Source: an uncultured Psychroserpens sp. (lineage in GTDB: Bacteria; Bacteroidota; Bacteroidia; Flavobacteriales; Flavobacteriaceae). Taken from it: a DNA stretch of 64,000 nucleotides. Below, piece after piece: positions 50,357 to 59,567 of this stretch. The notes under the pieces were generated by a model. The model searched no databases and had not been told where the DNA came from. It saw nothing but the letters and a program-made list of their open reading frames with translations. The position numbers and the translations under genes were made by a program. Positions within the stretch are counted from its first letter, which is position 1; every line of letters begins with the position of its first letter. The DNA is taken from contig NZ_CANLNS010000003.1 in assembly GCF_947492715.1 (NCBI RefSeq), positions 186,001 through 250,000 on the forward strand, read 5' to 3'.

Positions 50357-53263
50357 TTGAACAAAATCATCACAACATTAATCAATGAAATTAATGAGAT
50401 AACTCGGGCTGAGAGCTTAAAAGAGTTATCATCAATCATTAGTGATCATCTTCAACATGGAGGTCTAAATTTTCAGTTTTATACTATAGCCTTAATAGAT
50501 GAGATTTCAGAAAGAATCAAGGTGCATAAAGTATATGGAGGTAAATCCATAACCGATAAAATCGATATTAGAATATGGACAGAGAATATTGATTATAGTT
50601 TAAAAGATAAGAATATTTTATCCTTTGTGGTTGGAACTAGACAATCAGTTTTGGTTAACGGAAGAAGTGTTTGTTTCATAAAAGATGGTAAGAAATCAAA
50701 GAATAAAACCAGAGCGGAATTAGAACATTATGGTATTCTCCTTAAGGAAGAAGTATTTGTTGAAAACCCTATTTTAGGGAGAGAATGTAATCGAATATTT
50801 ATACCAATAATACACCATTCTAAAGGGTCCAATAGCAAGCGTGTTTTAGGTGTTTTTCATGTTGGAGTTATAAAATCAAAAAAGAATGTATTTTATCCAA
50901 GTGTTCGTCTAAGACTTCAATTATATATTGATAACTTAGCTCAGGTTATAGCAAAAATACATGAGAAAAATGAAGTTTTAAGAATCAATCAAACCTTAAA
51001 TCAACTCTATGTTCAGGTAGAAGATAACTCGATGTTGATTGAGGATACTTTTTTGGAGTATGTTGCTGATTACCTTTTCAAATCTACACATGCGAAATCA
51101 ATGCGGTTGTTATTATTTGAAGATGCACACTATTCGAAAATTTCTGATAAATCTCTTATTCTAAATAAAGAACGATTAGCACATACTTTAAGTGAAGATT
51201 TTGATCTTTTAATGAGCGAGAGTAAAATAGTTAGAGGCAACTCTGAAATGTTCTCAAGGGATAAAAGATATAAAAGACTGGTTGTACCAATCGTCTCTGG
51301 TGAAGAATATATTGGGATATTAGAATTAATGAGCACTCATGGTACATGGAATAAGAATTCACATAAAAACAACTTTGCTGTAAATCTTTTGTCTGAAGCG
51401 GGAGAATATCATGAGGTATTGAAATTTGATAAAATACTGAGTCGTTTAGTCGTTCCTGTAAATCCTAGTCTATATCAAAAGTTGGAAGTCCCATTTATTG
51501 CTTTTTGTAAGGAGTATTTTAGGACATCATACGTGAGTTTTTGGTTTAGGGAAACATTTCAAAATTTAAATAGTAACCCTACAGATGCTATTTCATTAGA
51601 GCGAATATACCAAACTAAAGAGATTAAATCAGATTGTTTACTTACAAGTGAGGAACGAATTATTGTTTCAAAATTTGAGAACCCTAAGCTAATTTTATGT
51701 GACAATAAAGAAGACACCTATAAGGTTAATCCTAAGTTCAGAAAATTTGCAAAAGCAAATGATTTTAAGACAATTATTCTATTTCCTTTATTCAATAAAC
51801 AACGATTTTTAGGTGTAGTAAGCATTTATCTAAAACGAAGAAAAGATGAACTAACTCCACTAGATAAAGGGTTTATATCGATGGTTTGCGAAAAGTTTGT
51901 TGCGTTTGTTTCTAATAAAAATTATTTCGAATCCTTGGAGAAGATTCAAAATTCTATAGGAATAAAGTCTGCTGAGAGCATTTTTGAAAGTATAACTAAA
52001 GAGTCACTAAAATCACTTCAATCTGATATTACTTTTACCTATAAACCACAAAAGCATGGCGTAGTTAAATTTTCTAACGGCCACAAGGCAGGTTCTTTTT
52101 TTAACAATGAAATTCATAATTATTATAAGGAGAGACAAGATGAAAACATTCCGTTAATAGAAGCTATTATAAGGAGTAAAGAAACCAGATGGTTAAAGTC
52201 GCAAGAAGAAATTTCAAACTATTACAATCAGTTTGAGAATACTTGGTCTTCAGATATATTTAAAGTACGTTTTTGGGAGAGGGAAAATATAAACTCATGT
52301 GCCATTGTTCAGCTAAAAAATAGTAATTCTGAAATTTTAGCATTGATGATTCTCAATTACAGAGAACCTCAGTTTTTTGATGATGTTCAAAAGAACTCTA
52401 TTATTCTTTTTGCCCAAAATATGGTTAATGCCTTAGAAAAAGATGAAACATTCAAAGATGCTATTCTTGAACGAGATAAGGCAATAGTTGATATGAAATA
52501 TTATGCTGAATTGACCGAACAATTGATGCTTAAGGCAACAAGAACCTCCTTTTATTTAATCTTAGAAGGTATCAATCATGAGATCAAGAATTTGCTTATG
52601 AGAATGACGTCTTCACTACTCCAAATTGAAAAGAATTCTGATCGATTATTTAAAAAAGAAAAAAACTTAATTAAGAAAAGAAAGAAAGATTTGAATTTTG
52701 GCGTCGATATGATTTACAATCTTTTAAAGCTGTTTGATTTTAAGCAAAGAGAACGACGGAGATATAGTATAAATGAAATTGTTATTGAGGTAGTTAATTT
52801 CTTTGAAAGAGATAATGATGAGGATGAAAATATCGAATATGATGTGTCTGAACTGGATGAAGGTTTAGAAGAATTGAATTGCTATCGTGTTGAATTTGTG
52901 ATGATATTTTATAACCTAATTACTAATGCTATTAGTGCTATAAATGATTTGAGGATAAGCACAAATGCTAAAAGAAAGGGGGAAATATCATTTCGAACCG
53001 AAATGATAAAAAACAACTATAGATTAGAGGTTACAGATAATGGTATAGGCGTAGATAAAAGTATTGAAGAAAAAATCTTTATAGCAGGTTTTTCGAAACG
53101 GAAGAACGACAATGAAAAAGGTACAGGTATTGGTTTGCATTTTGTGAAACTTATACTTGAAGAAAATTATTTAGGAACAATTAAGTGCAGTTCCAGTACA
53201 GAAAAGACCACGTTTATTATTGATATCCCCTACAAAGCCAACTTTGTAAATGAACATAATTAA
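50357..53263 (+). CDS. Soluble multi-GAF sensor histidine kinase
   Basis: 968 aa, read from a TTG codon; no ATG is available before the first domain. Several GAF-like modules can be traced (about 10-200, 215-350, 380-530, 560-700: e.g. NRIFIPIIHHSKGS, KRLVVPIVSGEEYIGILEL, KTIILFPLFNKQRFLGVVSIYL). Then a dimerisation helix with the phospho-His in GINHEIKNLLM (His741) and an HATPase domain: N box NLITNA (853-858), DNGIG (894-898), GTGIGL (922-927). There are no membrane segments. Translation of a receiver protein starts 15 bp later. Signal unknown. Confidence 0.9.
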   Translation: MNKIITTLINEINEITRAESLKELSSIISDHLQHGGLNFQFYTIALIDEISERIKVHKVYGGKSITDKIDIRIWTENIDYSLKDKNILSFVVGTRQSVLVNGRSVCFIKDGKKSKNKTRAELEHYGILLKEEVFVENPILGRECNRIFIPIIHHSKGSNSKRVLGVFHVGVIKSKKNVFYPSVRLRLQLYIDNLAQVIAKIHEKNEVLRINQTLNQLYVQVEDNSMLIEDTFLEYVADYLFKSTHAKSMRLLLFEDAHYSKISDKSLILNKERLAHTLSEDFDLLMSESKIVRGNSEMFSRDKRYKRLVVPIVSGEEYIGILELMSTHGTWNKNSHKNNFAVNLLSEAGEYHEVLKFDKILSRLVVPVNPSLYQKLEVPFIAFCKEYFRTSYVSFWFRETFQNLNSNPTDAISLERIYQTKEIKSDCLLTSEERIIVSKFENPKLILCDNKEDTYKVNPKFRKFAKANDFKTIILFPLFNKQRFLGVVSIYLKRRKDELTPLDKGFISMVCEKFVAFVSNKNYFESLEKIQNSIGIKSAESIFESITKESLKSLQSDITFTYKPQKHGVVKFSNGHKAGSFFNNEIHNYYKERQDENIPLIEAIIRSKETRWLKSQEEISNYYNQFENTWSSDIFKVRFWERENINSCAIVQLKNSNSEILALMILNYREPQFFDDVQKNSIILFAQNMVNALEKDETFKDAILERDKAIVDMKYYAELTEQLMLKATRTSFYLILEGINHEIKNLLMRMTSSLLQIEKNSDRLFKKEKNLIKKRKKDLNFGVDMIYNLLKLFDFKQRERRRYSINEIVIEVVNFFERDNDEDENIEYDVSELDEGLEELNCYRVEFVMIFYNLITNAISAINDLRISTNAKRKGEISFRTEMIKNNYRLEVTDNGIGVDKSIEEKIFIAGFSKRKNDNEKGTGIGLHFVKLILEENYLGTIKCSSSTEKTTFIIDIPYKANFVNEHN

Positions 53264-53278
53264 TTTATTTAAGAAACT

Positions 53279-54043
53279 ATGAGACTTTATATTTTTGAAG
53301 ATAACCCTGACCAAGCCCAGTTTATGGTCGCCGAATTGAAGGAACGTAAGCCAGAATATGACATTGTTGTTTTTCCTAGTTTGAATAATTATCATAAACG
53401 AAAGGAAAAAGAAATAATCAATTATGAAGGAGAAAAATCATATCTGGTTGATAAGTCCCTTCGTAAAGGAGGTAAAGATAGAGATGGCCTTGTGGCCATT
53501 GAAGATATAAGGACTATAGATCATGAATATTCTCCAGTCATAGCATATTCGGCAACAGCAAATTATAGAGAAGAAGCGATAAGGGCAGGCGCAGACAGGT
53601 TTTGTGAAAAAACCCCGAAAGAAGAAGAATATAAGGCAATGCACGATTATATTATTGATATTATCGTAAGCATTTCTAAAAGAAATAGTGAAAATAAAAA
53701 GAGAATTGTTAAAACAACTTTTGAGGCAATTGTTTCAGGGTTTAATAAAGACAAAGAAACTGTAAGTTTAAGAATTCAAAACCCCAAAAAAAGTGAAGAT
53801 TTTGTATATAAAGATGTTCATGCCAAACGGTTAGGAGGAATTGAAGGAATTAAAGTTAATCAAGTATTTAGGGTTGTGAAAATTGTTAGTCAAGATGGAA
53901 GAGATATTAGACTGAAATTTGAAAACACAGGTGAGACTAAAAAAGAGTCAGAATTGTTCTCAAAATTTGATGAAAATATTGGAAACTCATTTGATGAAGT
54001 TTATAAAAAGTATAATGAAGAAAGGAACAAAAGAAAAAATTAA
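53279..54043 (+). CDS. Receiver-domain protein with C-terminal beta domain
   Basis: 254 aa. A response-regulator-like domain (1-120): acidic pair Glu7/Asp8 in FEDNPDQA, phospho-acceptor candidate Asp58 in LVDKSL, Ser91 in AYSATA and Lys111 in CEKTP. The second part (about 130-215, TTFEAIVSGFNKDKETVSLRI, VNQVFRVVKIV) is a small beta domain and not an HTH, so it is not a standard transcription factor. Its 3' end overlaps the metallo-beta-lactamase gene by 29 bp. Probable partner of the GAF kinase. Confidence 0.85.
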   Translation: MRLYIFEDNPDQAQFMVAELKERKPEYDIVVFPSLNNYHKRKEKEIINYEGEKSYLVDKSLRKGGKDRDGLVAIEDIRTIDHEYSPVIAYSATANYREEAIRAGADRFCEKTPKEEEYKAMHDYIIDIIVSISKRNSENKKRIVKTTFEAIVSGFNKDKETVSLRIQNPKKSEDFVYKDVHAKRLGGIEGIKVNQVFRVVKIVSQDGRDIRLKFENTGETKKESELFSKFDENIGNSFDEVYKKYNEERNKRKN

Positions 54044-55100
54044 AGTTGAGTTTATTGACGTTGGTCAAGGTGATTGCATAGTTCTAAATTGGACAAAAGA
54101 CGAAGGAAGTCCTGGCCTAGGAATTGTGGATTGTGCAAACTTTGATAAGAGTCGATTGTATTTTGAAAACAAAGCGATTAAAGAAATTGACTTTTTAGTG
54201 CTATCTCATCCTCATTCAGATCATTTTTATGGTATGAGACGACTTTTAGAGTTCTTTAAAGAACAAGAGATTGTGGTAAAGGAAATATGGATTACATTCC
54301 TTTTTGCTAGAGCATTTTTAAATGGTGAAAATGGAATATCTCAAAAAGACTTTATAAAGGGAGCCGTGAAAGATGTATATTTACTGGATGAGTTATGTGC
54401 GCTCATGGCAGAAATTGATAGAAGGCATAACGCCAAAGAATCAATACTAAAGTTTGCTTTTGAAGATAAAACCATTTCTCTTAATTCAGAATATCAACTT
54501 AAAGTCTTAGCTCCTGACATTGTAGAGTCCACACAATCGTTTATAGATTTTACTTTTACACCCAAAACTAGAAAACTAAAGAAGACTTTAAAAAACGACT
54601 TAACTCAAAATCCAGATGCTAACCTTTTGAGCAGTTGCTTATTGCTTTTGTCAAAACAAGGAAATGTTTTATTAACCTCAGATTTAACGTCTAAAGAAAA
54701 GAAACGCATTTTTGAAAAACACATTGTTAATTTAGACGATTTACAACTCATGCAAGTGCCTCATCATGGTTCTTTAAATGGATTTTGTAAAACGTGTTTG
54801 AATCAAATGCCCTATAAGCAAGATTGTATCGCTGTGATATCTGTAGGAAGTAATAATTATGGCCATCCTAAGGATGAAGTCGTTAAATACTATAATTTGA
54901 ATTTCAAAAATTTACATTTAACAGGAGATTGTATTGACTCCAATAAAGTAGAAAATCAATTTTTTAACGAAGAGAGTTCGTTGGCCGAATTAGTCGACTG
55001 CCTTGATCTTAATGATATTATTGGTTTAGAAAGCCTAGAAACTACCTATAAAGGAGCAAAGTCGTTTACTATTTCAAATGGTAATTGTAATGATGGCTAA
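54015..55100 (+). CDS. ComEC-like metallo-beta-lactamase-fold hydrolase
   Basis: 361 aa from ATG 54015; a longer frame from 53919 lies inside the receiver gene and is non-conserved in look. IDVGQGDCIVLNW is the ComEC/Rec2-type start, LSHPHSDHFYGM the HxHxDH metal site (His65, His67, Asp69, His70), LLTSDLTSKEKK and VPHHGSLNGF further metal ligands. No membrane helices, so not a DNA-uptake channel; nuclease or phosphodiesterase activity is likely. Translationally coupled with the receiver protein. Confidence 0.88.
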   Translation: MKKGTKEKIKVEFIDVGQGDCIVLNWTKDEGSPGLGIVDCANFDKSRLYFENKAIKEIDFLVLSHPHSDHFYGMRRLLEFFKEQEIVVKEIWITFLFARAFLNGENGISQKDFIKGAVKDVYLLDELCALMAEIDRRHNAKESILKFAFEDKTISLNSEYQLKVLAPDIVESTQSFIDFTFTPKTRKLKKTLKNDLTQNPDANLLSSCLLLLSKQGNVLLTSDLTSKEKKRIFEKHIVNLDDLQLMQVPHHGSLNGFCKTCLNQMPYKQDCIAVISVGSNNYGHPKDEVVKYYNLNFKNLHLTGDCIDSNKVENQFFNEESSLAELVDCLDLNDIIGLESLETTYKGAKSFTISNGNCNDG

Positions 55101-55254
55101 TTAGTGTAATTTACAGGTGTGCAATGATAAAAGCACAGAAAATGAAATTAAGTGATTTGATGAAAATATTCTTTTAAAATTACAATATTGTCCTTCAAAG
55201 ACCAGAAGCCATAATTTCTAACATAGATGTTATTAACTAAATATTTGTACCATA

Positions 55255-55758
55255 ATGATAAAAAATGTCTTCCAATTTATTTCTAACGAATTAGAACAAT
55301 ACTTGAGACAAACATTGTCTTTAAATGAAAACCACGTCGTTTGTAATCCTGTCATCAATACAGATGGGTCTATTCCGATGCAAAATCAAAATAAAGTAGT
55401 TTTGTCTTTATTAAATATTCAACAAGAAGCATCGCGATCTATGATGAATATTAGTAGAAATACCCATAGCGCCGATATAGTGTCAAATCAACCAGAACAA
55501 TATAGTATTAATGTATTGGTCACATCTTCTTTTGAGGATTATTTGGAGGCTCTAAATTTTTTGGATAAAGCCATGCGCTTCTTTCAAAAACATGCATTAA
55601 TTAGCCCCGAAAGCAATCCTAATTTGCCTGAAGGATTATTAAAATTAAGTTTCGAATTTGAAGCTACTAATTATGCTGAAATGGAAAGCATTTGGACTAT
55701 TCTTGGAACAAAACACCAACCTTGTATCATTTATAAATTGCGCATCACAACGTCTTAA
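55255..55758 (+). CDS. DUF4255 (Pvc16_N) family protein
   Basis: 167 aa matching DUF4255: MIKNVFQFISNELEQYLRQTL at the start, NKVVLSLLNIQQEASRSM, YSINVLVTSSFEDYLEALNFLDKAMRFFQ and MESIWTILGTKHQPCIIYKLR. In extracellular contractile injection systems this family includes the tail terminator (Afp16/Pvc16). No sheath, tube or baseplate gene is in the window, so it is an orphan here. Preceded by a 154-bp gap, followed by a gene starting 13 bp downstream. Confidence 0.85.
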   Translation: MIKNVFQFISNELEQYLRQTLSLNENHVVCNPVINTDGSIPMQNQNKVVLSLLNIQQEASRSMMNISRNTHSADIVSNQPEQYSINVLVTSSFEDYLEALNFLDKAMRFFQKHALISPESNPNLPEGLLKLSFEFEATNYAEMESIWTILGTKHQPCIIYKLRITTS

Positions 55759-55771
55759 TCAACAAAGTACT

Positions 55772-56695
55772 ATGAATACCATATTTAAGAAATTCTACAG
55801 ATTTTTTTATTGGAAAACAGGAGGATATATCCCGTCTATGCCATTAAACCAAAAAATATACCCAGGAGATTTCTTCCAAATAAGGAATGGTGAAATGGTC
55901 GTTTTAGGAAATATTTTTAAAGGGTCATTAGTTAACGCGGACGATGCAGATTTGACGTATAATTTAAAACTAAACCCCATGAATTGGGTGTTTAGTGATG
56001 GCGTTACTAAGCCGTATTCAGGGAGAGGAAACGAACATAATATAATAGATGGGGATTTTGAATTCGCTAAGCAAATCTTAGCTTTTGATAAAGCTGGAAG
56101 TTTTTTATTTAAAGGAGAACATCCAGAAAGTGTAAAACTCTCAAATTGGAGCTTTATTGAACAGGAGTTAATCATAAAATTGACGCAAACATATTATTCG
56201 TTTAGAGAGGTATATGTTGTAACAGAATCTACAACTACAAGCAATTGGGCTTTGGCTATTGCAGAACGTGAAAAGGCAGAGTTGGAGTTAGCTGTCCAAA
56301 ATAACAATTATGAATTGTTAGATTTATTTGGGCATCAAGATACGAAGACAATTAGTTCTAGAGATATTGCATACCATCACAGAGAAAATAAACGTATTCC
56401 TAGTTTCTTTAGAGCCAAAAAATTAGTTGTACAAGTGGATAAAATTCAAAATTTCATCAATAATATGACTCAAGAATACGGAAATAAAGACGATTGGGCT
56501 CACAGTTTCTTTGAAGCTCGTTATGAGAGTTCTGGAGTCATGCCGTCCATTGGATTTCCTAATGTTGGAACTAGTATTTTAGATATGCTCCCAGCAAATG
56601 CCTTAAACCCTAATACGGCTCTAAATTATTTTAAGTGGGATGACGCTAACATGGATGACATTGAAAAACTGTTTTTAGGGTATTCTGAAGACTAA
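55772..56695 (+). CDS. Beta-rich protein of unknown family (possible pore-former-like layout)
   Basis: 307 aa from ATG 55772, 13 bp after the DUF4255 gene. No signal peptide. The N-terminus is amphipathic and basic (IFKKFYRFFYWKTGG), then YPGDFFQIRNGEMVVLGNIF, a region with REVYVVTESTTTSNWALAIA (145-164), a Glu/Ala-rich beta stretch, and RIPSFFRAKKLVVQVD (209-224). A Pro/Asn-rich tail (GVMPSIGFPNVGTSILDML) of about 70 residues ends the protein. The order recalls gasdermin N-domains (lipid-facing N-terminus, long beta hairpins after a VYVVTE-like strand), but no protease gene is adjacent and this is an idea only. Otherwise unrecognised. Confidence 0.6.
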   Translation: MNTIFKKFYRFFYWKTGGYIPSMPLNQKIYPGDFFQIRNGEMVVLGNIFKGSLVNADDADLTYNLKLNPMNWVFSDGVTKPYSGRGNEHNIIDGDFEFAKQILAFDKAGSFLFKGEHPESVKLSNWSFIEQELIIKLTQTYYSFREVYVVTESTTTSNWALAIAEREKAELELAVQNNNYELLDLFGHQDTKTISSRDIAYHHRENKRIPSFFRAKKLVVQVDKIQNFINNMTQEYGNKDDWAHSFFEARYESSGVMPSIGFPNVGTSILDMLPANALNPNTALNYFKWDDANMDDIEKLFLGYSED

Positions 56696-56942
56696 AATTT
56701 CGGAAACGCGCAACTAAGAGATGGGTCGATAAGAAAGTTTAAACCTAAATCTTAAATAAAATCTAGCGTTAATAATGATTTAAATAACTTTTCTGTCTTT
56801 TTTTAATTTTGTTGTTCAGCCCGTTGAGTCACTTGTATTTTGCGTCTTTTTGGTGTTTTTGTAGCCCATTTGTAACCCCATGCATTTAGCTTAGTAAAAA
56901 CTGTTTTTATACATTTATAGCATAAATGTACACCCCCTTTAA

Positions 56943-57444
56943 ATGAAACGTTTTTTCGTAGGCTTCTTTTTTGTGCTATTATGTCAATCTTTTTTTTGCT
57001 CAAACTAAGAGCAATGACCTCACCAAAGAGTCTTTAGACCAAAAGGTTAATGAACTGAAGCAAAAAATTGAATCCTCTAAAGAAGGAAAACGACTTAAAT
57101 TATTAGATAGTCTTTCATGGCTTGTCAATAATAAAACAAAATATAGTTTCGATTCTATTGCCAAAATAACTATAGATTATGCTTACGAGTTGGATTCAAT
57201 CAATATGGCATTGAGACACACTTCCAACCTTATGTTTTATTATGCTAATAGGGCTTCTAATGCCCAAGCAGGTGTAAAGGTTTTTGAAGATTTTAAAACA
57301 AAAAACACAAACAGTAAAGATTATGATCTTTTAGGACGGCTTTATACAAACGCCGCAGATAGTTATTATTTTTCAGGAAAAACAAATGAGTCTCTGACTG
57401 CCTTTACAGTAGCTATTACTCATCGTTTAATAACATTTTATTAA
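56943..57444 (+). pseudogene. Broken TPR-type sensor gene (frameshift and 3' truncation)
   Basis: ATG 56943 opens a signal peptide (KRFFVGFFFVLLCQSFF) but the frame stops at 57006 because of a run of eight T (56990-56997). With one T fewer it would continue as AQTKSNDLTKESLDQ into a ~145-residue alpha-helical TPR-like region (ending SYYFSGKTNESLTAFTV). That is the usual N-terminus of Bacteroidota TPR/HTH regulators, but the C-terminal part is missing and the frame ends abruptly at 57444 in promoter-like DNA of the next gene. Either a decayed gene or, for the T8 run, a phase-variable switch. Confidence 0.6.
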
Positions 57445-57524
57445 CGTTTTTACATTCTTTATTTTTTATATTCAGTATTGTGAGAAAAGGGATTTACCAA
57501 CCGCTCGTCTTTTAAATACATGAT

Positions 57525-58262
57525 ATGAATAAAACACTACTCATTGCAATGAGTCTATTTGCCTGTCTAAACATAACAGCTCAAAAAATAGACACCCTTC
57601 TTGTAGAACCTGGATCTAAATATATTGATGGGTCATTTTTGAAAAATTACACCAATAAATGGAAGGTTAGTTTTATCGATTTGCAAGGAAAAAAAACACC
57701 AAATAAAGTATGGACAGATTATGGAGAGATGGTAGAATTAGGTGGTAAAACATATTTTCATCGTGTTCAAGATATATATTCTCCAGATTTGGTTCATATA
57801 GATACTTGGGTCAATATGGTTGAAAAATCAACATTGAAGCCATGGCAGTTTTATTCAACGAATGCTTCAGGAAGTAATACGTTTTACCAATTTTCGGATA
57901 CTGAATTAGTTATCAATTCGAATAAAAATGAAGAGAAAGTTCAAAAATCTGATACCATAAGCCTAAAGAAACCTGTATTCGATTGGAATCTTTATGGTAT
58001 GTTGTTGGTAGGCCTTCCGTTAGAAAAAGAGGCCATTTACAAATTCCCGTATTACGATGCAAATACCAAGAAATTAGCCTATTTAGTAGCGACTATTGAG
58101 GGTGAAGAAGAAGTGATTAATGCCAACGAAAAACGAATAAAAACTTGGAAAATAAAATGTAGTGATGGGCTCGTTTTCTGGGTAACAAAAGCGGCACCTT
58201 ATGTGATTCAGTTAGAATTACCAGTTCCAGAACGCGGGAAATTATTTTGGAATTCATATTGA
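57525..58262 (+). CDS. Secreted DUF3108-like protein
   Basis: 245 aa. Signal peptide 1-19 (ending ITAQ). Beta-rich body with YFHRVQDIYSPDLVHIDTWVNMVEK, LKPWQFYSTNASGSNTFYQFSD, GMLLVGLPLEKEAIYKFPYYD and the end KAAPYVIQLELPVPERGKLFW, which resembles DUF3108 periplasmic proteins. Function unknown. A membrane AraC regulator follows after 49 bp on the same strand. Confidence 0.7.
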   Translation: MNKTLLIAMSLFACLNITAQKIDTLLVEPGSKYIDGSFLKNYTNKWKVSFIDLQGKKTPNKVWTDYGEMVELGGKTYFHRVQDIYSPDLVHIDTWVNMVEKSTLKPWQFYSTNASGSNTFYQFSDTELVINSNKNEEKVQKSDTISLKKPVFDWNLYGMLLVGLPLEKEAIYKFPYYDANTKKLAYLVATIEGEEEVINANEKRIKTWKIKCSDGLVFWVTKAAPYVIQLELPVPERGKLFWNSY

Positions 58263-58311
58263 TATCTAGGACCTTAAAAGTGATTTCCTTGGTTAAATAA
58301 TATTAGTATTG

Positions 58312-59430
58312 ATGAACGTATTATCTGTTTTATTCTTGATTAATGTTATCCATGGGTTCTTCTTGGCTACGATTCTATTAATTAATAGTGCAAAACAAAG
58401 AAAGAGTGTTGTTTTTTTAGTGCTTTTGATTATTATAATTTCACTTTATCAAATCAAGGCAATAATTGTTCTAGAGGGTTATTATAGTTCATTTCCGTTC
58501 TTAATACAGTTTTTTTTACCGTTCCATTTTTTGCTTGGACCATTATTCTACTTTTACATTAGGTATACCGCAAATAAGGACGATGGATTTAAAATGAAGG
58601 ATCTCTTACATTTTATTCCAGCATTAGTTTGTTTATTGATCTTACTTCCGTTTTATCTCAAATCTGGGGTAGAGAAATTAGCAATCTATAGTGCGCCAGA
58701 ACCAGATAACTTTAATGTGGCTTCTACTAAGATGTTCTACTATATTCCAATTTTAATCTCTATTCTTTTATATTGTTGGATTTCATGGAAATTTATAAGA
58801 TCAAAACATAAGAATTTAGATGGTAGAGCCAATAAAAACTATCTGGAGAAATTGCTGTGGTTACAGAAATATACTAATGTATTCTTAATTTTTATATGCT
58901 GTTTTATAGTTGCTATGCTCATTTTTGTTTTCACAGATTTTTATCAGTTCTATGTGATGTTAGCAACAGTATTTGCGTCTTCAATGTTAATACATTATAT
59001 CGCCTATTGGGCAATAAAAGAATCTAGAGTTGTACAAAGTCATATGTCTACAACACATAATGAGTTGGGCATTTTGACTCAAGATCGTATAACAGACTTA
59101 AAAAAAGAGATTATAAATATTTTGGAGCACGAACAACTTTTTTTAGACAGTAATTTATCTGCGCGTGATTTCTGTAGTCGTTTAAAAATTAACTCTCAAT
59201 ATTTATCACAAATTGTCAATACTGAATTTCAATGTAATTTATCCTATTTAATTAATTCGTATCGTATAGAATATGCTCAAAATATTATTGCGAGTGGAGC
59301 ATACAATCATCTTAATTTTTTGGGTATAGCTAATATGTCTGGATTTAATTCGGCGAATGCTTTTACAAGAGTATTTAAACAACATACCAAGATTACACCT
59401 TCACAGTATAAAAAACAGCAAGAGGCTTAA
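58312..59430 (+). CDS. Membrane-bound AraC-family regulator
   Basis: 372 aa from ATG 58312. Seven probable membrane helices cover about 1-240 (starting NVLSVLFLINVIHGFFLATILLIN-like, then YFYIRYTA, LLHFIPALVCLLILL). A C-terminal AraC HTH pair follows (LSARDFCSRLKINSQYLSQIV, then NMSGFNSANAFTRVFKQH). Membrane-tethered AraC regulators of this form are common in Flavobacteriia; the ligand is unknown. Possibly controls the neighbouring DUF3108-like and hydrolase genes. Confidence 0.9.
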   Translation: MNVLSVLFLINVIHGFFLATILLINSAKQRKSVVFLVLLIIIISLYQIKAIIVLEGYYSSFPFLIQFFLPFHFLLGPLFYFYIRYTANKDDGFKMKDLLHFIPALVCLLILLPFYLKSGVEKLAIYSAPEPDNFNVASTKMFYYIPILISILLYCWISWKFIRSKHKNLDGRANKNYLEKLLWLQKYTNVFLIFICCFIVAMLIFVFTDFYQFYVMLATVFASSMLIHYIAYWAIKESRVVQSHMSTTHNELGILTQDRITDLKKEIINILEHEQLFLDSNLSARDFCSRLKINSQYLSQIVNTEFQCNLSYLINSYRIEYAQNIIASGAYNHLNFLGIANMSGFNSANAFTRVFKQHTKITPSQYKKQQEA

Positions 59431-59567
59431 CTTTAGTTTGATAGGCGCTTTAATCACTCAATTTATAAATTGTGTGCTTTTCTATACATTTTCACTGAAA
59501 CAGATTCTTAATTTTCTAGTCTTGTTGGTATATGAAGGTTATAACAAGGATAAGTAAATATGTAACA

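Noticed and set aside
53919-54014. N-terminal extension of the metallo-beta-lactamase gene
   Set aside because: The 32 added residues are read from the end of the receiver gene and precede the conserved IDVGQGD start by too much; ATG 54015 fits better.
56803-57003. Minus-strand ORF with basic residues
   Set aside because: Overlaps the signal-peptide region of the TPR pseudogene, no homology, and no promoter; composition looks random.
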